Shown in pieces: positions 18,036 to 26,856 of a stretch of DNA of 64,000 nt. The notes beneath the pieces are model-generated. The model worked only from the letters and a program-made list of their open reading frames with translations. It did not search any database and was not told where the DNA came from. The stretch's first letter is position 1. Every line of letters starts with the position of its first letter. Source of the DNA: Actibacterium sp. (GTDB taxonomy: Bacteria; Pseudomonadota; Alphaproteobacteria; Rhodobacterales; Rhodobacteraceae); the NCBI GenBank assembly GCA_016278325.1, contig JADQCB010000008.1, forward strand, positions 62,001-126,000, given 5' to 3'. Made by a program: the position numbers and the translations under genes.

Positions 18036-18527
18036 TCAGCCTGCTGTATCGTCGTCTTCGCGCCGCTCGACCATCATCGCGGTCAGCATCTCGGACATGA
18101 ACTTGGTCTGTCCCGGCGTGGTCACGCCGCCCACCCCGACCCGACGTCCGAGCCGCCAATAGAGCCCCGGCATCCAGGTCGCGCCGCGTGCCGTGGTCAG
18201 TTTCAGCATGAACCCGTTGGACGGTTTCAACGCGAACATGCCGCGGTCGACCGCCTCGATCTCGTCCACCGATGCCAGCACGCGCCCGGTGCTGTCACGC
18301 AGAACGGCATCGGTCAGTTCAAGCCGCAGCGCGGTGGCCCGGCGCATCTTCTCGGCCAGGACCAGAACCGCGACGCCGAAAACGACAAGCCCCAGCCGGA
18401 GGGCAAATGCATGCCCCTCTGGCTCCAGCGCCAGGAAGATCATGAACCCGCCCAGCCCGGCCATCATCGCAACGCCGATCACGCGGCGCGTGGCCGAAGC
18501 GGTTACGGTGCTCAGGATCTCGGACAT
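18036..18527 (-). CDS. Hypothetical membrane protein (two N-terminal helices)
   Basis: A 163-aa protein. After MSEILSTVTASATRR there are two hydrophobic helices (about 16-32 and 40-57) separated by EPEGHAFALR, a bitopic hairpin. The C-terminal 100 residues are soluble, with LRLELTDAVLRDSTGRVLASVDEIEAVDRGMFALKPSNGFMLKL, reminiscent of PH-like membrane-associated domains found in small Rhodobacterales proteins. GGGGGA precedes this ATG; the Met 11 codons upstream lacks a site. The gene is convergent with the pseudopilin operon, stop to stop within 6 bases. Confidence 0.7.
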   Translation of the reverse strand: MSEILSTVTASATRRVIGVAMMAGLGGFMIFLALEPEGHAFALRLGLVVFGVAVLVLAEKMRRATALRLELTDAVLRDSTGRVLASVDEIEAVDRGMFALKPSNGFMLKLTTARGATWMPGLYWRLGRRVGVGGVTTPGQTKFMSEMLTAMMVERREDDDTAG

Positions 18528-18600
18528 CGGCGGCTTCCCCCTGCTTGCTGCGCCTGCCATATCCGCCGCGCGCGCAAAGATCGAGAGGCGTTTCGCACGA

Positions 18601-19197
18601 TCATGCCGCCACGGCCTTGCGCACCATGTTCCAGTAGATCCGCAAGACCCGCTCGCGGCTCAACCGGCCGTCATCGCGATACCAGGTCGTCACGCCGGTC
18701 AGCATCGCGATCACCGCCATGGTGGCAAGCCGCGTATCGGGAAGCGTAAAATCGCCGGTCGCCTTGCCCCGGCGCAGGATATCCTCAAGCTCGGTCTCGT
18801 AGCGGCGGCGCAACCCCTCGATCACCGCAAAGTTCGCCGGATCCAGGCTGCGAAGCTCCATATAGGCGATGAAGACCGCGTCGGGGCGATCTAGGTGAAA
18901 CGAGATGTGAAACCGGGTGAATGCCTCCAGCGCCTCGGTCGGGCGATTGCCGCGCGGAACCGCCGCCCATGCCGCCAGCAATTCATCGAGATGCGCCTTC
19001 ATCATGCCGAACAGAAGGCTCTGCTTGTCGGGGGTATAGTTGTAAAGCGCCCCGGCCTGCACACCCACCTCGGCCGCGATCTGGCGCATCGACACGGCGG
19101 CATATCCATGCCGGGCGAACAGCCGCTCGGCCGCGGCGCGAACCAGCGGGCCGGTGACCTGCGAATGTGAACCCTGTTTGCGTGCCATCGGACTCAT
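18601..19197 (-). CDS. TetR/AcrR family transcriptional regulator
   Basis: A 198-aa repressor-type protein. The N-terminal HTH is in AAERLFARHGYAAVSMRQIAAEVGVQAGALYNYTPDKQSLLFGMM, the textbook TetR recognition region. The ligand domain (LDRPDAVFIAYMELRSLDPANF) resembles KstR2-like regulators of acyl-CoA metabolism. A perfect 8+4+8 palindrome lies only three bases upstream of this ATG, so autorepression is likely. The ATG at 19188 (MARKQ) is an alternative start. No strong ribosome-binding site is visible, perhaps because the palindrome occupies that place. Target genes are not obvious. Confidence 0.88.
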   Translation of the reverse strand: MSPMARKQGSHSQVTGPLVRAAAERLFARHGYAAVSMRQIAAEVGVQAGALYNYTPDKQSLLFGMMKAHLDELLAAWAAVPRGNRPTEALEAFTRFHISFHLDRPDAVFIAYMELRSLDPANFAVIEGLRRRYETELEDILRRGKATGDFTLPDTRLATMAVIAMLTGVTTWYRDDGRLSRERVLRIYWNMVRKAVAA

Positions 19198-19200
19198 GGT

Positions 19201-19220
19201 AACTGAACGATTGTTCAGTT
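19201..19220. promoter_or_regulatory. Perfect palindrome, probable TetR operator
   Basis: AACTGAAC-GATT-GTTCAGTT: two 8-base arms that are exact reverse complements with a 4-base spacer. It ends three bases from the TetR-family start codon, on the promoter side of that gene. Size and symmetry are normal for a TetR dimer site. Binding here would block transcription or translation initiation of the regulator itself. Confidence 0.7.
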
Positions 19221-19298
19221 CAATGGGCCGCGACCGCCAATTCCGCGCATTCACGCGTCCCGCCGGGCGCGCCCGGCCCCTTCGCACGATCAACGGGC

Positions 19299-19862
19299 TC
19301 AGGCGCGTTCGCTGTATTCCATGGTTTCGGTATTGACCACGATCTTCTCGTCCGGGCCGACGAAGGGCGGCACCATCACCTTCACCCCGTTATCGAGGAT
19401 CGCGGGCTTGAAACTGTTGGCCGCGGTCTGCCCCTTCACCACCGGCTCGGTCTGCGAAACGGTGCAGGTGACCTTTTGCGGCAACGTGGCGCTGAGCGCT
19501 TCGTTCTCGTGATATTCGATCTGAACGGTCATCCCGTCCTGAAGGAAGGGGCGCCGATCGCCGAGGATATCCGCGGGCAGTTCGATCTGGTCATAGGTTT
19601 CGGTGTCCATGAAGACCAGCATCCCGTCGGTTTCATAGAGGAATTGCTGATCGCGCTGCTCAAGGCGCACCTTTTCCACCTTGTCGGCGCTGCGGAACCG
19701 TTCGTTGAGCTTGGAGCCGTTGCGCAGGTTGCGCAGTTCCACCTGCGCGAAGGCACCGCCCTTGCCGGGCTTGACGTGATCCACCTTCACGGCGACCCAG
19801 AGCCCGCCATTATGTTCGAGCACGTTCCCGGGGCGGATTTCGTTCCCGTTGATCTTGGGCAT
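19299..19862 (-). CDS. efp: Elongation factor P
   Basis: A 187-aa EF-P, which binds the ribosome between the P and E sites and relieves stalling at consecutive prolines. The three OB-like domains are of normal length. The tip loop reads [10 protein letters not shown], with K34 the residue that is beta-lysylated by EpmA in many bacteria. The C-terminal signature [29 protein letters not shown] is complete. The start is [12 protein letters not shown] with AAGG upstream. Neither EpmA nor EpmB is in the window. Confidence 0.96.
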   Translation of the reverse strand: MPKINGNEIRPGNVLEHNGGLWVAVKVDHVKPGKGGAFAQVELRNLRNGSKLNERFRSADKVEKVRLEQRDQQFLYETDGMLVFMDTETYDQIELPADILGDRRPFLQDGMTVQIEYHENEALSATLPQKVTCTVSQTEPVVKGQTAANSFKPAILDNGVKVMVPPFVGPDEKIVVNTETMEYSERA

Positions 19863-19966
19863 GGACAATACCTTGACAGAAGGTTGATGAAATTTCGGCG
19901 GCACCTATATCTTGCCGGGAGACCGCTGGCAAGACGACTAAATAGGGTAGGCATGCGGGAGTAGCC

Positions 19967-19981
19967 ATGCGTCTGACGCAT
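19967..19981. promoter_or_regulatory. Perfect palindrome between efp and the DUF6280 gene
   Basis: ATGCGTC-T-GACGCAT: two exact 7-base arms around one base. It lies in the 213-base region between the divergent efp and DUF6280 genes, 95 bases upstream of the latter. It could be an operator for either gene; no candidate binding protein can be named from this window. Confidence 0.45.
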
Positions 19982-20075
19982 AGGTGGCATTCCAAAACGT
20001 AAATACGAATCGAGGCCGAAACGTCGTATCCAGCGCTACGCCCGAAATGCAAGAGCAAGAATAAAGGACAACGAG

Positions 20076-20396
20076 ATGGTCGATTTCGTTGATGGCACGG
20101 CCTTCAACCACGAACAGGGCAACCGCGCACGCAAACTGTTTGCCGCGGTGGTCCTGGCGGCGCTGGACGATGCGATCGCCGATGACAAGAAATATGGCAA
20201 CGGCCCCGAGCAGATCGCGCGTTGGGCGCGGTCGCGCGACGGGCGCGAAGTTCTGTCCTGCGCCGGGATCGACCCCAATGAACGGGTTGTGACCGGGCTG
20301 ATGGATTTCGTTTCCAAGGGTGTGCGCACCTCGGTTGCCCTGTCGCGCGAGGAAAGCGAGCGCCGGCAAGTTCAGGAACAGGCCGAAGCGGCCTGA
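20076..20396 (+). CDS. DUF6280 family protein
   Basis: A 106-aa protein, MVDFVDGTAFNHEQGNRARKLFAAVVLAALDDAIADDKKYGNG, all-helical and charged. It matches my memory of a small conserved family restricted to Rhodobacterales (DUF6280). Its function is unknown. The sequence has no membrane segment and no cysteine pair; one cysteine sits in VLSCAGIDPNERV. It is transcribed alone, divergent from efp, and is followed by a strong bidirectional terminator. Confidence 0.75.
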   Translation: MVDFVDGTAFNHEQGNRARKLFAAVVLAALDDAIADDKKYGNGPEQIARWARSRDGREVLSCAGIDPNERVVTGLMDFVSKGVRTSVALSREESERRQVQEQAEAA

Positions 20397-20415
20397 TCTT
20401 CCGGATCCGCGCAGG

Positions 20416-20446
20416 AAAAGACGCGCCCCATCGGGGCGCGTCTTTT
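20416..20446. terminator. Bidirectional rho-independent terminator
   Basis: A perfect 14-bp stem (AAAAGACGCGCCCC paired with GGGGCGCGTCTTTT) around an ATC loop. It has A-residues on the left and T-residues on the right, so it works in both directions. It lies 20 bases after the DUF6280 stop and 38 bases after the stop of the convergent PopZ-like gene. Confidence 0.9.
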
Positions 20447-20483
20447 CGTTTGGTCATTGTCGGGACAAACAGGCCGGTGGGTG

Positions 20484-21224
20484 TCAGTCGAAGTCGCGAC
20501 AGGCAAGGGCGCGGTTGATTTCGCGCCGCACCAGCTTGCGCACATTGCGCGTGATCCGTTCGCCCAGGGCGCCCTGAAGCTCTTCGCGCACGATGTCACT
20601 GACAAGGTCCCGCAGCATCGCTTCATCCAGCACGTCCGGGTCGGGGGCGTCAAACAGCGACTCTGGCTGTGTCTCGTCCCCCGCGGCGTCCGGATCGCCC
20701 GGTGACGGCCACTCCGCGCCGGGCCCGGATGGCGCGGAGTCGTCATCCTCGTTCCCTTCGCGTTCATCGGCGCCGGCCGCTTTCCACGCCCTGGTCGGCG
20801 ACGGATCCGACCGGCCGAAACCGCCCGGATGCGGCGCGATCTCGCTGCCGTCCGGCTCCCACTCCTCGCCGCGTCCGGCGACCGCGGCCTCCAGCTCTGC
20901 GATCCGGTCCTCCAGCGGGACATCTTCCCACCTGTCAGGGCCGGGCGCATCGGGTTGGAAACCCGCCGCCACGCTGTCGGAATCGGTGCCTTCTTCGGGG
21001 GCTGGCACATCGTGGAACTGGTCGACGTCGCGCGTTTCCGTCGCAGCGTTTTCGTCCGCCGCGGCCACGCGCAAGGCGGGTGTCAGCACCAGTTTGCCCG
21101 GCTGCGGCGCCCCGGAATGCCCGTTCGCGGTCGGTCGGGCGGCGCTGGCCGGTTCATCCGCCACAAGCCGGCGGATGGATGACAACACGTCCTCGATATC
21201 GGTGCGGGAAACCGGATCCGACAT
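20484..21224 (-). CDS. PopZ-like (DUF2497-type) polar organizing protein
   Basis: A 246-aa protein with PopZ architecture. It has an N-terminal helix with DIEDVLSSIRRLVADE, and a long disordered, Pro/Gly/acid-rich middle (about 25-195). A C-terminal helical region follows with DEAMLRDLVSDIVREELQGALGERITRNVRKLV, resembling the oligomerisation helices of PopZ/DUF2497. In Caulobacter PopZ forms polar condensates that anchor the ParB-bound origin. It lies next to tolC, and popZ is near tolC in other alphaproteobacteria, which supports the call. Divergence of the middle region makes identity uncertain. The start MSDPVSRTD was chosen over an upstream Met. Confidence 0.6.
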   Translation of the reverse strand: MSDPVSRTDIEDVLSSIRRLVADEPASAARPTANGHSGAPQPGKLVLTPALRVAAADENAATETRDVDQFHDVPAPEEGTDSDSVAAGFQPDAPGPDRWEDVPLEDRIAELEAAVAGRGEEWEPDGSEIAPHPGGFGRSDPSPTRAWKAAGADEREGNEDDDSAPSGPGAEWPSPGDPDAAGDETQPESLFDAPDPDVLDEAMLRDLVSDIVREELQGALGERITRNVRKLVRREINRALACRDFD

Positions 21225-21294
21225 TCTATGCCCTCTCACACTGCCCGAAGCCATGGTAGCGCGGGCAAGCGGTGCACACAACAAATAGTGTGTC

Positions 21295-22662
21295 TCACTC
21301 CTTGCCGATGCTCTTGAGCACCCGGTCGAGCTGAACCCCCTGGACCGACCGGATCGGCGCGTTCTTCACCGCGTTGTAATAGGCCGCAGCGTCATAGGTG
21401 GGGATGCCCAGGCCCAGATGCTCGACCGTCAGCATACCCATCGCCGCAAGCACCCGATAGACGGCGACGTTGCGGTTGGCCCCGGCCGTGACACGGGCAG
21501 TGCGCGCGTCCAGCAATTCCTGTTCGGCATCGAGAACGTCCAGCGTCGTGCGCGCGCCAAGGCGGGCTTCTTCCCTGACCCCCTCGAATGCGAGCTGTGC
21601 GGCCTCGATCCGCTGATCGCTGGCCTGAAGCTGTGCCCGGGCGACCGCCAGATCGCCCCAGGCATTCGCAATGCCCTGTTCGATCGTGCGCACCGTGCGA
21701 TGCAGCGCGGCGAGGCTTGCCTCGCGGTTGGCCAGGGCCTGGCGTTCGGCCGATTTCAACGCGCCGCCGGAATAAAGCGTCTGGGTCAGTCGAAGCCCGA
21801 CGCTGCTGTTGTTGATACCACCGTCGGCGCGGCTGAGATTCGCCTCGGCCTGCAAGGTGGGGCGGCGCGCGGCACGCGCCCGCAGCAGCGACAGTTCGGA
21901 CACTGTCACATTGTGCTGCGCCGCCTCGATGTCGGGATGGTTGCGCATTGCGATGCTGCGCGCGGCGTCAAGCGTGTCGGGCAGGTCCGGCATGTCGGTC
22001 ACGCTGCCCAGATCGCCCGGATACTGCCCGACCGCCAGCTTGTAGGCTTCGCGCGCGGTATTCAGCTGGCCCTGCGCGGCAACCAGGTTGCTTTGCGACA
22101 GGGCAAGGCGCGATCGCGCCAGCGAGACGTCGGTGCGCGTCACCTCTCCCACCTCGAACCGGTCCTGCGCTGCGCGCAACTGCTCGGTGACCAGCCGCAG
22201 GTTGTTGCGGCGCAGTTCCACGGTCTGCAACGCGCTTCGCACGCTCATGAACGCCTGCACGGTGGACAGCAGCACCTGCTGTTCCAGCGACACCAGGTTG
22301 GACCGGGCGGCAAGCACGCTTTCCTTGGCCGCTTCGACGGCAAGGCGCCCATCGCCGCCATCATAGATGTCGAGGCTGGCATTCAGCGTCACCGAGGCGC
22401 TGGTGTTGGACGTGGCCAGGGGCGCATTGGAATCGGTGTAATCCGCATTGGCAATGAAGGACAGGACCGGGCGCAGCGCGGCGACGGCCTGGGCGACCGT
22501 TTCATCCGTGGCGCGCAGCAACGCGCGGTTCTGCTCCAGAAGATTGCTGCTGCGATAGGCCATGGCCAGCGCATCGGCCAGGTTTTCCGCGCGCGCCGGC
22601 GCGGCCCCCGTTGCCAGAAGCGCCAGGACCCCGATCGCTGCGTTCCGAAAGAATACTGCCAT
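21295..22662 (-). CDS. tolC: TolC family outer-membrane efflux protein
   Basis: A 455-aa protein with a Sec signal peptide (GVLALLATGAAPARA). Two outer-membrane efflux repeats follow: AYRSSNLLEQNRALLRATDETVAQAVAALRP in the first half and AMRNHPDIEAAQHNVTVSELSLLRARAARRPTLQAEANLS in the second, with GLRLTQTLYSGGALKSAERQA and the closing LGARTTLDVLDAEQELLDART. It should form the trimeric exit duct for tripartite efflux or type I secretion. No inner-membrane pump is adjacent. It lies just downstream of pcm on the same strand. Confidence 0.93.
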   Translation of the reverse strand: MAVFFRNAAIGVLALLATGAAPARAENLADALAMAYRSSNLLEQNRALLRATDETVAQAVAALRPVLSFIANADYTDSNAPLATSNTSASVTLNASLDIYDGGDGRLAVEAAKESVLAARSNLVSLEQQVLLSTVQAFMSVRSALQTVELRRNNLRLVTEQLRAAQDRFEVGEVTRTDVSLARSRLALSQSNLVAAQGQLNTAREAYKLAVGQYPGDLGSVTDMPDLPDTLDAARSIAMRNHPDIEAAQHNVTVSELSLLRARAARRPTLQAEANLSRADGGINNSSVGLRLTQTLYSGGALKSAERQALANREASLAALHRTVRTIEQGIANAWGDLAVARAQLQASDQRIEAAQLAFEGVREEARLGARTTLDVLDAEQELLDARTARVTAGANRNVAVYRVLAAMGMLTVEHLGLGIPTYDAAAYYNAVKNAPIRSVQGVQLDRVLKSIGKE

Positions 22663-22739
22663 ACTACCCTCGCCTCGTTAACCCGGTGGTCGATCGCGCC
22701 GGTCGCGGTTGCCTGCCTGTCGATCCACGCATCCACCAG

Positions 22740-23393
22740 TTACAATGCGAAGGCGACCGGCTCCTCGAATCCGGCAAGCACCGGGGCTGTCGCGTTGAAC
22801 GCGAACCGCCAGTTCACGGTCCCGTCGATCTTATACCCGATACGGCAAACGCCCAAGGCCCCCTCCATGAACAGCGCCGCGATTCGTCCGCCTTCCCGCA
22901 ACTGTTGCTCAATTGTATCAGGCAGGCGTTCGATCGCCCCTTCCAGGATGATCACGTCATAGGGCCCGTGCTGCGGCGCGCCCCCGGCCAGCGGACCCGC
23001 GATCACCGCCACGTTGTCGGCCGCATTCTCGGCCAGCGCGGCCTGCGCTTCGGCGGCCATGGCGGCGTCTTCCTCGATCGCGACCACCGCTTCGGCCATG
23101 CGGGCGATCACAGCGCTGGAATAGCCCAGCCCGCAGCCCAGATCCAGCACCAGATCCGAGCCCTGGATGTCCAGCCCGTCCAGCATCTTGGACAGGGTCC
23201 GCGGGGCCAGCATCACGCGGCCCCCGCCCAGATCCAGATTGTCGCCGATATAGGCCGCTTCGCGCAGGCTGGCCGGCACGAACGCCTCTCTCGGCACCGC
23301 GAGCATTGCCTCGATGACGGGAAATTTCGTGACATCCGAGGGCCGCACCTGGGTGTCGACCATCATCCTGCGGCGGGTTGCGAAATCTGTCAT
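22740..23393 (-). CDS. pcm: Protein-L-isoaspartate O-methyltransferase
   Basis: A 217-aa SAM-dependent methyltransferase that repairs isoaspartyl residues. It starts [40 protein letters not shown], typical of the short alphaproteobacterial Pcm group. The SAM-binding motif I is [18 protein letters not shown]. The alternative Met 11 codons upstream has a slightly better ribosome-binding site (AAGAGA), so the start is not certain. It precedes tolC with 77 bases between them. Confidence 0.88.
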   Translation of the reverse strand: MTDFATRRRMMVDTQVRPSDVTKFPVIEAMLAVPREAFVPASLREAAYIGDNLDLGGGRVMLAPRTLSKMLDGLDIQGSDLVLDLGCGLGYSSAVIARMAEAVVAIEEDAAMAAEAQAALAENAADNVAVIAGPLAGGAPQHGPYDVIILEGAIERLPDTIEQQLREGGRIAALFMEGALGVCRIGYKIDGTVNWRFAFNATAPVLAGFEEPVAFAL

Positions 23394-23518
23394 GGGGCGA
23401 AGCTCTTCGGGCTGTTCCGTTTGCATCAATCTCTTGCCACAGAAAGCCGGGGCGGGCAACAGAGCGGGATGTCCCACCGGGCGGGCGGTTACGGTACCGA
23501 CCTCACCGCAGCGGCCGT

Positions 23519-23779
23519 TCAGCTCATCCCGAGCGCCTGCTTGTACATCTCCAGCACCGCCTCTTCCTCGGCGATATCGTCGCTGTCGCGCTTGCGCAGC
23601 GCGATGACCTTGCGCATCACCTTGGTGTCATAGCCCCGGCCCTTGGCTTCGGCCATCACTTCCTTCTGCTGATCGGCGATGTCCTTCTTCTCGGCCTCAA
23701 GCCGCTCGTAACGCTCGATGAACTGGCGCAGCTCGTCGGCGGTCACGCGATAGGTGGTGTCGGTGCTGGTGTCGGTCAT
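23519..23779 (-). CDS. gapR: GapR-family (DUF2312) nucleoid-associated protein
   Basis: An 86-aa protein: [73 protein letters not shown]. This is the DUF2312/GapR pattern: a first helix with a heptad register, the invariant AEAKGxGYDxKxMrKvI(x)LRK basic segment, and a short C-terminal helix. GapR binds overtwisted, AT-rich DNA ahead of forks and polymerases and assists topoisomerases in Caulobacter. It reads away from a small membrane-protein gene. Confidence 0.93.
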   Translation of the reverse strand: MTDTSTDTTYRVTADELRQFIERYERLEAEKKDIADQQKEVMAEAKGRGYDTKVMRKVIALRKRDSDDIAEEEAVLEMYKQALGMS

Positions 23780-23918
23780 CGCTGCCTCTTGAAAGATCGG
23801 GTTGCCGGAGCCTTCCGATACCGCCGGTCCCACGCCACCGCAAGCCCCCCGAACGGGGTTGCGCGCCGCGCCTGCCTGGGCTAGCGCAGACCGGCATGAC
23901 AGCACGGGGACGAGGGCG

Positions 23919-24134
23919 ATGGAAACGCTGATATGGTCCGGGGCCGCGGTTTCCCTGGCGGGGCTGGTCGGGCTGGTGTGGTGCATCCTCAAGGTCGCGC
24001 GGGCCCGCCGCGCCGGCCTGTCCGACAAGGATCTGCGCGCCGCGATCCAGAAGGTCGTGGTGCTGAACATGGCCGCGCTTTTCGTATCGGTCATCGGCCT
24101 GATGATGGTGATCGTCGGCATCTTCCTGGCCTGA
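23919..24134 (+). CDS. Small membrane protein with two helices
   Basis: A 71-aa protein, [33 protein letters not shown], then a charged loop with [13 protein letters not shown], and a second helix [22 protein letters not shown]. The basic residues in the loop suggest that it faces the cytoplasm. GGGACGAGGGCG precedes the ATG. It looks like a conserved Rhodobacterales hypothetical; no function is known to me. It is convergent with the FadB-like gene, 17 bases apart. Confidence 0.75.
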   Translation: METLIWSGAAVSLAGLVGLVWCILKVARARRAGLSDKDLRAAIQKVVVLNMAALFVSVIGLMMVIVGIFLA

Positions 24135-24151
24135 AGCCGCGCGCCGCGCCG

Positions 24152-26008
24152 TCAAAGCCGATTCAGATCGGCAAATTTGCGCCCGTTCTTGATGAGGTCG
24201 GAAAAGAGCGCCGAGGGCGCCCAGAACGATGCGTCCTCTTCGGCCAATGCCTTCAGGGTGTTTTGCACCGACAACAACCCGGCAAGATCGGCGGCCTCCA
24301 TCGGGCCGCCACGCCAGGCGGGAAAGCCGTAACCGTGGATCATGACCAGGTCGATATCGGAGGGGCGTTGCGCCACGCCGGCCTCGACCAGCAGCGCGCC
24401 GGTATTGGCCATCGCCGCCATGGCGCGCTGCACGATCTCACCGGCGGGGGTCGCGCGCCCGCCGGAACCCGGCTGTGGCGGGGTCTGTCCCGCGAACACC
24501 GCACGTTTCAGGCCATGGTCCGCCAGCGCGGCCTCGACCGTCGCCGGGTCGGTGCCACGGCGCACCACGTCGGCGGCGACCCAGCGGCACGCCCCCCAGA
24601 CCGCGGGCCCGATCCCCCCCTCGGCCGCCGGGCCGATCACGGCGACCTTCCGGGCGGCCCATAACAGTTCGACCACGCCCATCACGGCCTCTGGCGCCGT
24701 GGCGTCGCCTGTCAGAACCTCCACCAGCCGCCCGGAATGGGCCGGTCCCGGGGCCATCAACGCCAGCGCTTCGGCGGGATGAGGCAGACCAGCAAGATCG
24801 GGGATGCGGCCCGGCTCGGTCACGAGCGCCAGAACCGCGCCGGGCTGCATCCGCGCCTGCCAGGCGGCCGCGTCGGCGCGCGCGATCACGAGATCGGCCG
24901 AGGCCAGCGCCTCTTCCGGCGGGGCGACGCTCAGCCGCGCCAGGCGATCCTTGCGCAGCGCATCCGGGATCCGCCCTCCGTCGCGCGCCGTGGCGTAGAT
25001 CCGGTCGACCTGGGCGGCCACGCCCTGCGCATCGGCGCAATGCAGGCTCACGCGGCGCCCTGAATCCAGCAGCATCACGACCCAGCCGGCAGCGACCGCG
25101 CCATCGGCGACAAGCGCGACACGCCGCAAGGGGCGCGCATTGCGCCCGGCGAATTCCGGCCTGCGCCCGGCCAGCCCCTCGGCCAGGAAGACATGGCGCA
25201 GCGCCTTCGCCGCGGGGGTGGCGATGCAGTCGTCGCGCGCGGCCGCCTCGAATTCCAGCGCGGCCTCGACCGGCAGAAGCAGCGCCGCCTCAACCGCGTC
25301 CACGATCCGGACCGGTGCCAGAAGCGGGCTGTCGGCCACCCTCTGGCGGAACCGCGCCACCGTCTTCTGATAGGCGATCGGATCGGCAAACGCCTTGCGC
25401 CGCGCCAGCGTCGGGCGGGGGCCGGCGCCGGCCTCGATCAGCTCGGTCGCATAGGCCTGCGCGGCCGCTGCCAGATCCCCCTGCGCCACGCGATCGACCA
25501 GCCCCAGGCGCGCGGCCTCGGCCGCCGGAACGGGCCGGCCGGCCAGCATGATCTCCAGCGCCGCCTCGGCGCCGACCAGACGCGGCAGGCGCTGGGTGCC
25601 GCCGGCCCCCGGCACCCGCCCCAGATTGACCTCGGGCAAACCCAGGCTGCACTGCTCGGACGCAATCCGGTAATGCGCCGCCATCGCCAGTTCGCAGCCG
25701 CCGCCCAGCGTGCTGCCATGCAGCGCCGCGATCACCGGTTTCGGGCAAAGCTCCACCCGGCGGCACAGGTCGCGCAATGCGGGGGCGGTTTCGCCACCCT
25801 CGCTTTCCGGTATCTCGGCACCGGCCGAGAAGTTCGGACCGGCCGCCGCGATCACGATCGCATTCAGGCCCGGATCGGCGACGACCTTGTCCAGCGCCTG
25901 CGACAGCGCATGCCGCAAGGCCCCGCCGAGCGCGTTGATCGGCGGCTGGTCCAGAACGATCCGGGCGATTCCCCCCTGCCCCGTTTGCATATGCACCAGT
26001 TCGCCCAT
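24152..26008 (-). CDS. FadB-like enoyl-CoA hydratase with degenerate 3-hydroxyacyl-CoA dehydrogenase half
   Basis: A 618-aa two-domain protein of the beta-oxidation multifunctional type, shorter than standard FadB/FadJ. The N-terminal crotonase domain (1-190) looks active, with catalytic glutamates E106 ([16 protein letters not shown]) and E126 ([18 protein letters not shown]). The C-terminal half aligns with 3-hydroxyacyl-CoA dehydrogenase ([32 protein letters not shown]). However, the NAD-binding loop reads [12 protein letters not shown] instead of GxGxMG, and the HFFxPA motif with its catalytic His is replaced by [10 protein letters not shown]. The protein is probably a hydratase with a structural second half. 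The start was chosen for AGGGG ten bases upstream. Confidence 0.82.
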   Translation of the reverse strand: MGELVHMQTGQGGIARIVLDQPPINALGGALRHALSQALDKVVADPGLNAIVIAAAGPNFSAGAEIPESEGGETAPALRDLCRRVELCPKPVIAALHGSTLGGGCELAMAAHYRIASEQCSLGLPEVNLGRVPGAGGTQRLPRLVGAEAALEIMLAGRPVPAAEAARLGLVDRVAQGDLAAAAQAYATELIEAGAGPRPTLARRKAFADPIAYQKTVARFRQRVADSPLLAPVRIVDAVEAALLLPVEAALEFEAAARDDCIATPAAKALRHVFLAEGLAGRRPEFAGRNARPLRRVALVADGAVAAGWVVMLLDSGRRVSLHCADAQGVAAQVDRIYATARDGGRIPDALRKDRLARLSVAPPEEALASADLVIARADAAAWQARMQPGAVLALVTEPGRIPDLAGLPHPAEALALMAPGPAHSGRLVEVLTGDATAPEAVMGVVELLWAARKVAVIGPAAEGGIGPAVWGACRWVAADVVRRGTDPATVEAALADHGLKRAVFAGQTPPQPGSGGRATPAGEIVQRAMAAMANTGALLVEAGVAQRPSDIDLVMIHGYGFPAWRGGPMEAADLAGLLSVQNTLKALAEEDASFWAPSALFSDLIKNGRKFADLNRL

Positions 26009-26133
26009 GACCGTCTTGCCCCTGCCCATCGACGGGCCGGCGCCCCGGAACGGACCTGGCCCTTGGCAGCATTAGTATCCTTGCTGCGCCGAATCGCAAC
26101 AGATTGGTGAACCGACAGGCGGATCAGATGCCG

Positions 26134-26346
26134 TCAGACGGGCATGTCGTTGTAAAGGTCGTCGGAATCGTCATCCTCCAGCTCCTGCTCCAGGCGCAGG
26201 ATGTCATCGGGCACCGGCAGGCCCTGGCCGCGAAGCTCGGCGATCTTCTCGCGCAGTTCCTCTTGCAGGACATGCCGGTCCTCGGGGCGTTTCTCGATTT
26301 CTTCCAGGATCAGGTAGATCCCCGCCTTCAACTGTTCGAACGCCAT
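26134..26346 (-). CDS. Small conserved acidic protein of unknown function
   Basis: A 70-aa protein: MAFEQLKAGIYLILEEIEKRPEDRHVLQEELREKIAELRGQGLPVPDDILRLEQELEDD, ending in a strongly acidic tail. It is predicted all-helical with no cysteine or membrane segment. I do not recognise a named family. It lies 34 bases downstream of the DksA/TraR-type gene on the same strand and is probably cotranscribed, so it may be linked to RNA-polymerase or stress control; that is inference from position only. Confidence 0.65.
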   Translation of the reverse strand: MAFEQLKAGIYLILEEIEKRPEDRHVLQEELREKIAELRGQGLPVPDDILRLEQELEDDDSDDLYNDMPV

Positions 26347-26380
26347 GCTCTGGCTCCTTCCTGTTCGGGTCTGGCGCCGG

Positions 26381-26698
26381 TCATGTGGCGCAACGGCTGC
26401 AGAACGGCGTGGCCGGCAGCACATCGAGGCGTTCTTGCGAAATCGTGTCGCCGCATTTCACGCAGATGCCATAGGTTCCGGCCTCGATCCGGTCCAGCGC
26501 GGCGCGGATGCGCGCGATCTCGGAAACGCCGGCCGTTCCGATGTCCTCAAGAACCTCGTCTTCCTCGCGTTCGACGGCCAGTTCTTCCCAATCCTTCGCC
26601 GCGTGGCTTTCAAGCTCATCCTCGATGCCGTGCAGCCGGGCTTCAAGCTCGTTAAGCCTGGTTTCCAACGCTTTCTTGCGGTCTTCTACCGTCGTCAT
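26381..26698 (-). CDS. TraR/DksA-family zinc-finger protein
   Basis: A 105-aa protein with an N-terminal coiled coil (about 5-70) and a C-terminal C4 zinc finger, GTYGICVKCGDTISQERL...PATPFCSRC (C79, C82, C100, C103). The family inserts its coiled coil into the secondary channel of RNA polymerase. The DxxDxA tip of true DksA is not present; the tip region reads KDWEELAVEREEDEVLEDIG, which is common in short TraR/DksA relatives of alphaproteobacteria. It may therefore not act with ppGpp as DksA does. Confidence 0.88.
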   Translation of the reverse strand: MTTVEDRKKALETRLNELEARLHGIEDELESHAAKDWEELAVEREEDEVLEDIGTAGVSEIARIRAALDRIEAGTYGICVKCGDTISQERLDVLPATPFCSRCAT

Positions 26699-26800
26699 CT
26701 GTTCCTGTCTCCTCGGATGTTCGCAGGAATGTTACAGTGCAGCGAAACAGTCGCCTTGATACACGTCAATTCCCCTGACGCCACTGTGATGAACGACCAT

Positions 26801-26814
26801 TGAAACACATTTCA
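26801..26814. promoter_or_regulatory. Short palindrome upstream of the metallo-beta-lactamase-fold gene
   Basis: TGAAA-CACA-TTTCA: exact 5-base arms with a 4-base spacer, 43 bases upstream of the hydrolase start, in an AT-richer stretch. Similar sulfide/persulfide-linked operons in other proteobacteria are repressed by BigR/SqrR-type proteins that bind short inverted repeats here. The arms are short, so chance is possible. Confidence 0.3.
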
Positions 26815-26856
26815 TAAATCGCATATGAGTTCCAGACAAACCGAGGAGCGCTACAG

